The position numbers were made by a program, and so were the translations under genes. 64,000 bases of DNA, taken from assembly GCA_963678705.1 (NCBI GenBank), contig OY783208.1, forward strand, positions 24,268,207 to 24,332,206, read 5' to 3'. The first letter of the stretch is position 1. The number at the start of each line of letters is the position of its first letter. Below, piece by piece: positions 28,301 through 37,300 of this stretch. The notes under the pieces were generated by a model, which did no database searches, had not been told where the DNA came from, and was given only the letters and a program-made list of their open reading frames with translations. Source of the DNA: Panorpa germanica. Taxonomy: Eukaryota; Arthropoda; Insecta; Mecoptera; Panorpidae.

Positions 28301-31300
28301 CAGGAATATTGACTTGAGCAACTGCAGGTGCTTGCACAGGTGTGCTACTGGGCGTCCCCGAGGAACTTGTGATCTGCGTCGTCGAGATATTAGTGCTAGG
28401 AGTCGGCACCGGCATCGACACGGGCACAGGAGCAGGTGCTACAGGTGCTTGCGTCACATTAGAAGTGATTGCCGGCGTCGGTGTTGGTGTGGTTATACCG
28501 CTAGATGGTGTTGCAGGCATGTTACTGCTGTGCACCTGATTGGCCGGCGATTGTAGGCTAGCAACTCCTGGAGATGGTTGTATTCGAGCGTTTCCTTGAC
28601 TGGAATTCGATAAATTCGAATCGTTCATCGTCCCGTCCGTGTTGTACAAACTTGTCGAAATGTCGTCCAGCTTCGTGGGTTGGTAACCCATGTTGGTGTA
28701 GTTGCTGTTGGCTGACGATGTCGCTACTATCGCGCCCATGCTGTTCTCGTCGATTTGTTTGACGTCAGACGTTGTTTCCGACACCAGCGAAGAACTTTCT
28801 GGGTTGAGTGTACTGCTGGAAGAATTATCGTCCGTTGTTGAGGTAGGCGCAGCTGATTGCATCATCCCAGTGTTCTGCAGCTGCTGCTGCTGCACGTTGC
28901 TTGCGTACTTGTCAACAGATGGCAGTGGCGGCGGTGGCGGGTTGTTGTTCACTTGAAGATTCCCATCAGCCATTGTAACGGGCGTTACGTTATTAAGTTC
29001 AATACTTTTCTCAACAACAACATTATTCTCTTCAACAGGAAATTGCGCCAAATTTTGATTTAAATTTAAATTTTGACTTTGACTTGTCGCTGACAAACTT
29101 TGGGCAATCGGAACTGATTGTTGTTGAACATTGGTTTCCAATTGTTGCAGTCCGCCATTTAAATTGTGGGACGACGGTCTGGTAGGCCATTGTTGTGGTG
29201 ACATGGGCATCCGTGGTCCTAACGCAGGGGACAATGGATTCTGGGGCCCTGCAGGGGGTCCCAGTGGAGGCCTGTATGGTGGATAATCGTTGGTTGGTGG
29301 CATCACCATCTGTTCCAGTGCTTGCAGCGTACTCTGCGGTGGGAATGACGTCACTGGTGCTGGAGAGGAAGTCGATGTTTTAGGCGTTAAACTTGTCGCG
29401 GGTCTCGGGCTCAGTGTAGACACATGGGGGTGCGGGGAAAGCGTCGTAGGCTTCGCTGGGGACATCACAGGACGTGGGGACATCTGCGGGCGGGGCGACA
29501 TCTGCGGTCTTGGAGACATTTGGGGCGACAGTTGTGGAAACGGGGCCCTGTACTGCGGACTAGCGGCGCCCATTTGTCCAGGGTGTTTTGAATACTGAGT
29601 GTATGGACTCATTTGATGGGGCATGTTGTGCCCCATGCCAGGATGCGGTGGACCAGCAGCGTGGCCATGAGACTGCGGAGCTCCGTGTCCTGCTTGTCCT
29701 TGAGCTGCGTGTCCCACGGCGTGTTGGTTCGGTTGTCCTTGCTGGACTTGCTGGTGTGTCATAGGTCCTTGATTTGATTGTGTTTGTAATAAAGGATTTG
29801 CTTGTATCGGATGTTGTTGCGGACCGTGTCCTTGTACGTTTTGATGTCCTTGAACATTTGTTGGTTGTCCTAATAATTGTTGTGAGACATGTCCTTGAGA
29901 TTGGCTCGCTTGAACAGGGTGTCCTTGTGAAGGAGGATGAACTTGTTGTGGTCCAGAGTGACTTTGAGTTACAGGGTGTCCTTGCGCGGCTGCATGTCCT
30001 TGAGCCACCGGGTGTCCTTGAGGTACCGGATGTCCTTGAGGCACAGGATGTCCTTGAGGTGTGTTATGACCTTGTGATACAGGGTGACCCTGGCTTGCAG
30101 GATGTCCTTGTGAAACCGGATGTCCTTGATTCGCGTGAGTTGGCACGCCGTGTTGAGACTGCGGTGGGTGTGGTACAGGTACTCCAGGATGCGTTTGAGA
30201 TGTGTGAGATTGTCCTGTTAAATGTCCTGGGACAGGGTGTCCTGCCGATTGATGACTCGATGCACCTAATTAAAGAAAAACATTTTTAATTATCTTGAAT
30301 ACATCTAATAAAATTAAGTGATTTTAAGATTTATTTCAGCTTATAACTTTCTTGTTATGAAAGTTACGACAAACAGTTATTAAGAAAAGTTGCAGAAAAT
30401 TTTATTGTCTACAAAACACCTCTTTACAATATTTTTGTGAGAATTATAGCTTACAAGATAATCAAAGAAAAATAAATGGGGAACCCCCATCTTATAAAAA
30501 GATTTGATCAAGATGAAAAAATAATATTGTTGAGTATCTAAAATACACAACTAAAGCCTAATTCCCACTTACTCTTTTTCTTTTATGACAGCATTATAAC
30601 CTCTTTATTATTATTTATTAAAATTATTAAGTATCATTCTCACTCACTGTTTTAATTTAATTTTGTATTTAATTTAAATTGTTTAAGATATGTCAATACG
30701 CGTAGTCATTCACAGTACCATTTTCAATTTAATTTATTTTTAAGTTTTCTTTGCTTTTTTAGAACCTTAAGAGGAAGGTCCAATGTTTTAAATCAAAAAT
30801 ATTAAATTGAGAAAAAGTCTGTCAAAATGCAGTAGGATTTATTTTTAAAAGAAGTTCAATGTCAGTTTGTTAAAAATAAAGAAGTAAAAACAATTTCTAT
30901 TACTAATTTTTAACAGCAATTTAATTATTCCACATTCAATCGAACTGTCAAAATTTATATTACTAACGACGCTAAATTAACTAAACTTAAATTAAAACAC
31001 AAATGTGAAAAGGAATGCTTAAACGAAAACCTGAAATCTAAATTACAATATTAAATAACAACAGTAAATTGAATATCAAAACAGTGAGTGGGAATGAGGC
31101 TTTACACTTTATTATTAAAGTTGAAACTAAAAGTAGGTAGATAGGAATGGTGTTTTAGTTTGATTTGAAGTCGTAGAATAATTTTCTGAACTAACCTGAG
31201 GTGCCATGGCCCTGTAGATGAGCGTAGGGCTGATTGGGGTCCATCGTGTGGCCGTGTTGTGTCGGGTAAGACACGTGGTGGGCCATTCGCGTGCCCTGAT

Positions 31301-34300
31301 GGATTCCACTGTATCCTGCGTACCCCTGTAAACGTAAAAATCAAATTAAGGCCAAATATTCAAAATACACTAAAAACGTATTACGGTGATTGTCATAGAA
31401 ATATGGTAAAAATTATTCTGAACTAGAAAACATTGCAATGGGCTTGTGTACTCATTTTTAAGAGGTTATTTTTAATTGTTGATTCAACTCGATGTTAATA
31501 AATGTGTTGTTCAGTATTGCATTGGTAGAAGCTAAACCTTTGTTACGCATTTTATATAGATTCAATTGAACATGGAATATTTAATGTAACACTGTTTACA
31601 TCATATTCAATTATTTAAATATTTTATTGTCGTATAGAATCTTCTCCGCCTAAGAGAAAGGAATTTTTGTTATATTGTTGTCCTCTTCATTGCATTGTAC
31701 ATTAGTTAAAGTTAGTCTTTTTGTTAGTTTTAGTGTTAAGATATAGTTGTAAGATAATAGTTGTAATTATAAGTTCGTGCCTTAAAAGTTTAAATATATT
31801 GTAAGCTTTTTTTTTTTTATATTTATTTTCTTCTTTGCCTTGACTTTCTTTCGTCATAGCCACCATCAAACATTTTTTATAATTTATAATTCAATTTTAC
31901 ACATTTCTAAATATTTCAATAATTCACTAATTAATTTTGAATCACTTAACAAAAATTTAGTATTAACAGAAAAAGTTTTAATCACATCTAATTGAATTTA
32001 GATCTTTCTAAACTATAATTTATGCATTCAAATATAATATGATCCAAAGTTCCTTCTTCACCACATTGACATCTATCGTCGGATTTAATATTAATTTTGT
32101 ACAGGTGAGCTGGACAGGTGAGTTTTACAATGATTACTTTTGATTCTGATTATAGTTGATATAATTTTGCGGGGCTCATTTCTAAACCATCTTTTCTTAC
32201 TTAAATTTGGATGTAACATATAATAATCTCCTTCTTTTAACTGACTTTTGTTAATGAAATCTTGGTTTCTCAAATTGAAGTTTAATTTTTTGATTATATT
32301 AAAAAGTAATTTCACTTTCATCTCAATTTCCAAATTTATTGATTCCTTTGCCAGTTTATCCGCAATTTCGTTTCCTCTTATTCCACAATGTCCTGATATC
32401 CACATAAATTTTATGGTATTATTTTTATTTATTAAATTAAGTAAGGTAAGCTTACATCCGTTATTTTATTCACAAATAGATCCCTGCACCCCGATAGCGT
32501 TTTATAGAACAAAATATATATAATTAAAATACATAATAAAATTCGCGCTCGATTAATTTCTTACGCGACGTCTCTTATAGAAAACCAAAAGGTTTTTTTA
32601 TAAAACTTAACAAAAGTGTATTGGCGTGTCTATTTTATTAAATATCTAAATGTTGACAGAGATATAGCAATTAAAAATTAAGGTTTCAATTTGTTTTTCA
32701 ACATATTAAGTTTATTGAGTGAAAATTTGAAGTCGATTGGAGTAAAACTGTCGGAGATATAAAGTTTTAAGTCTTCACCTCTCTGGTCTGGTTTCGTCTT
32801 TTTGGTTGAAACTTTTAAACGCGTTTTTCTCACACTTAGCTTTTTCAGAGTCGGTGTCCTCTCTAGCTCAAAATCTACTGCACCGATCCGCAATGAAATT
32901 TTGCACACTCTTTCTTTACATAAATGCCGGGGTAACGCTGTCGAGTTACTTAACAGGGTGTCCTGCAGAAACTTATCAACTAATGAAATCATTTTGGTTT
33001 TTTGATTTCAAATAATCCAGTGATGAGTTATGAGTAACATTTTTTGTGACGTCAGCGGAGATTCGCTGTCAATGGCTCATTTCTTGATATTTATTTATGA
33101 AAATTTCACAAAGTATTCTTTAAATGTTATTTTATCATGTAGTAATTATAGAAATAATTATATATTAACTGTGTCGTCAAAAAACATTTTGCAAAATAAA
33201 CAGAAGAAGATAATTATCTTCAAGATGGCGGCTGAATTGGGGTGCCCAGGTTTTAACTTTTACCCTTTTAAAATGCATAAGGGTTCGATGGCAGATCCCA
33301 AGACTGTCTATATTTACCTGACTTGGCTGATTTGGATACATGTGTTGACTTTGAGCTGCTTGCGTTTGAGGATAGTGGGCATTAACCCTTTGTTGGCCCC
33401 CCATGGGGTAGTTCGTCCCTTGTTGCATTATTCCGGACATCATACCCTGCAAGAATGTAAAACGATGAACCCATTACGACTTTCGACTGAACACCCCCCC
33501 CTCAAGCGGCGAACACTAATTTCTAATGACGTGGCATTGTGACTTACCTGTTGATTTGAAAATTGCTGCATTTTTTGTTGCGCTGACTCCTGGTGCGGCT
33601 GATGGGGATGCTGTGGATACGACATGTGTCTGTATCCCGCGTTGGCTTGACCCTGCACACTCTGGTTGTGTTGGCCGGCATGCTGGGGGTGACCCCCGTG
33701 GGAATACCGCATGGAGTTGTAATGGCTGCCTCCCCAGTTCTGCATGTCCGTCATGCTCATGGCTGGAACATTTTAATTTGTCAGATTAGAGCTAACTTGA
33801 CGTGGTGGATATAAATTGGTGTTTTATTTTCTACAAGCACAACTATTGGGAAGCTGCCGTAATACTAAATTGGATAAAACTGTGCAATCCTATATTTAGA
33901 ATGTTCCAAGTGTATGTTTATATGTTTGTTTGTTGCTTAAATTTGTATGGTAGCTCGAAAACGGCAAAACGTCAATGTTTTTGAAAGTTTGCTATTTCGT
34001 AGAGAAAAATTTCTTAGAACTTTGGCGTTCCCGGATTTTTCCCTGAATTTCCTAGAAACCCGTAATTTTGGAAAAACTGAAAAAAAAGTGACCCCTCTTT
34101 TGCTGTATTACTTTTAATTCGTAAAAGATAGAAAGTTGAAATTTTGCATGTGTATTAAGGTATTTACTGCTGACATTTCTCAAAAATTAGAAATTCAAAA
34201 ATTGAAAAAGGGGAGGTTAAAGAAATTTTGATAAATTGAAAAACTATTTTATTATTGTGCGAGTTTAAAAGTTCAATTTAAAAATAGAATTAAATATGAA

Positions 34301-37300
34301 ATGAAATTACGAATTACGAAAGACGTCGCTAATCTCTGGTATATTGATAAAGTTGTCTACCATAACCTCAAATATTCAAAACTAGGAGATATTAACAATT
34401 AAGTCATTTTTTCTCTTAATTATTAAAAGGATCCAATGTTATAGAAAATTCCAATGCATTGTACGTCACGTCACGTAAGATAACATCAACTTTTATATGA
34501 AAACTAATCTCCATTATTTATTTCTGAACAATAGAATAATTATTGACGTTTCTATTTATTTAGCTTGTTTCAGTTCTACATATGACGTCACAAAAGAAAT
34601 AAATATTCGAGATTATTTTTCCTTTTTTACAAATATCTTTATATAAAACTTGATGGGGTATACAACACAGCTGTTAATAATAAATGACGTATCACATACG
34701 CACTCTCGTATTAGTCTTTGTTGTGTAAAACAGATGACAAATTCGCGGACGTGACGTACCGTGCATTTGAATCAATTTAATAATTAAAGAGACAAAATGA
34801 CTTTTATAATTGTTAATATCTCCTAACATATAAGGAGTTATTAACAAATAATTGAACATTTGAGGTTCTAGTAACCCACTTTATCAAATATATTGCACAG
34901 TTTTATAGAAATTAAGACGTGGTTTACAACGTAGCCTATATTAATGTTATTAGTTACCATCTATAAATGAGTAAGCGAGATACACTTATGTATAAGTAGC
35001 ATGAGAATGAAAGAGACAGGTATATAATTTTAAATTGTTTGTTAAAATTTGTCAATTTTTGGTTTGTAAAGGTTTTGATATTTTAAATTAAAAATCAGAG
35101 TAGAATGAGAGCAGATTGCCTTATAAAACGCTCCTTTTAATTTTGAATTTAATTTACGTTTCCTTTATTTTTCTAGAACCTTACAAGGTACTAAATTTAC
35201 AAAAAACTATATGATATTATAACCTCCAAAATGTGACAATCTGTCAAAACGCAGTAGGATTTATTTCTAAAAGAAGTTCAATCAATGTCAGTTTGTCAAA
35301 AATAAAGAAGTAAAAACAATTTCTATTACTAATTGTTATTAAAAACAGTAATTTTAATTATTCCACATTCAATCGAACTGTCAAAATTTATATTACTAAC
35401 GACGCATGCGCACCAACTGAATTAAGTAAACTCAAATGTGGGAAACAACAAAAGCGAGAACTACTTAAAGTGAAAAATGAATGAAATGTGTTTTTTTGTT
35501 AATTACATTGTTTACCAAGTTGCTGTTGCTGATCAGGCATCGAGTACATCGAATCAGGATGATAAGGATACTGCTGTGGAGGTCCTGCAGCTCTATGAGG
35601 GGCCATCTGACGATAGGATCCAGGGGGCGCCATCGCCCGAGGATTATTTTCATACCTGTATCACATAATAAATAATATAAAATACGAAAATATTAAATAT
35701 TGTATGCAAATATAAGAAAACGCCTGAAAGCAGGCAACCAAAGTGTCATTTCAATTAGGTGGTAATCTTAGCTAAACACTTACGGTTGATGGCTCCCATG
35801 AAACATATTTTGGGCGTTCGCGTCCATGTGGCCTCCGAATGTTGCTAATTTTTGTAAAGGTCCGTCTGGAATTCCGTGATTGAATACTGCTTGTTGTGGA
35901 TATCTAAAAAAATAAATAATTACGTTATATTACAGTCGGCCATATTTATGACGTAACATGTCGCATATGACGTAACATGTATGTATATGAATGTACAACG
36001 TATTAAGTTTATTGTGTGAAAATTAGAAGTCGATTGGAGTAAAACTGTCGGAGATATAGAGTTTTAAGTCTTCACCTCTCTGGTCTGGTTTCGTCTTTCT
36101 TTGAAACTTTTAAACGCGTTTTTCTCACACTTAGCTTTTTCAGAGTCGGTGTCCTCTCTAGCTCAAAATCTACTGCACCGATCCGCAATGAAATTTTGCA
36201 CACTCTTTCTTTACATAAATACCGAGGTAACGCTGTCGAGTTACTTAACAGGGTGTCCTGCAGAAACTTATCAACTAATGAAATCATTTTGGTTTTTTAA
36301 TTTCAAATAATCCAGTGATGAGTTATGAGGGACACCGCAATGAAACTTTTTTTTGTGACGTCACCGGAGATTCGCTGTCAATGGCTCATTTCTTGATATT
36401 TATTTATGAAAATTTCACAAAGTATTCTTTAAATGTTATTTTATCATGTAGTAATTATAGAAATAATTATATATTAAGGAGGTACAGGACGTACCGCCAA
36501 TAGAAAAAGCTTATCTCTCGGTAATACGAAATGCAAAATACGAAGTACATGAGGGACGAGCAAATATTGGGACTGTACCTTTGAAAATGAATTTTTCAAT
36601 TCCCTATTAAACTGCTTTTTGCTTGTTAAAATGATTTTTTTTATGCATATAATAGTTTAATAAATTAAAAATTACCTATAATTAATATAACATTTATATT
36701 AATTCAATTTAAATACAAATTAAATATTTTGAAAAAGGAATAATAAATTTGGCAACGCTGTAAATTTACGTGTATTGACGCATGCGTGATTTGGTTCTTT
36801 GACCAATAAATTGTTATATTTTATATAATATTTATTCCGATTTCGAATTTCCCGCTCAAATTGGCATTTGCAACGTTGCCGGCTTATAACCTACATTTAC
36901 TGTTTCTTAAAAGTTTTATTTAAATATTTTCGTAAATAGGTATCCTTTTGATAATTTTCTTTTTGCAATAGTTACAGAAAAGATTCTTTTATATACACCT
37001 AGTTTTTGAAAGCCGTGTCACCATTTTTTTATAGTTAAAAGTTATATTATGTGGTGAAATTGAGCTAAAAATTATGATTTGTATGGAAAATGACTATTTT
37101 TAATCATGTATAAAAAGAAAACTATGAACCCTAGGTCTCTAAAATTTTGAGACAGCATGTATTTTAACTATTTGTATCGACCCTCCAAATTTCACATTGT
37201 TTTCATCATAACTGTGTCGTCAAACATTATCGATTTGAGCGGACGTGTTGTTACATATCTTGGAATGTTACTGAATATTTTTTACCCGGTAGGATTTGTT

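Noticed and set aside
23676-30289. Many plus-strand frames of 60-404 codons across the giant kismet exon
   Set aside because: They are complements of biased codons in the kismet frame, rich in Ser/Phe or Arg/His, with no recognisable motif. The minus frame explains the openness.
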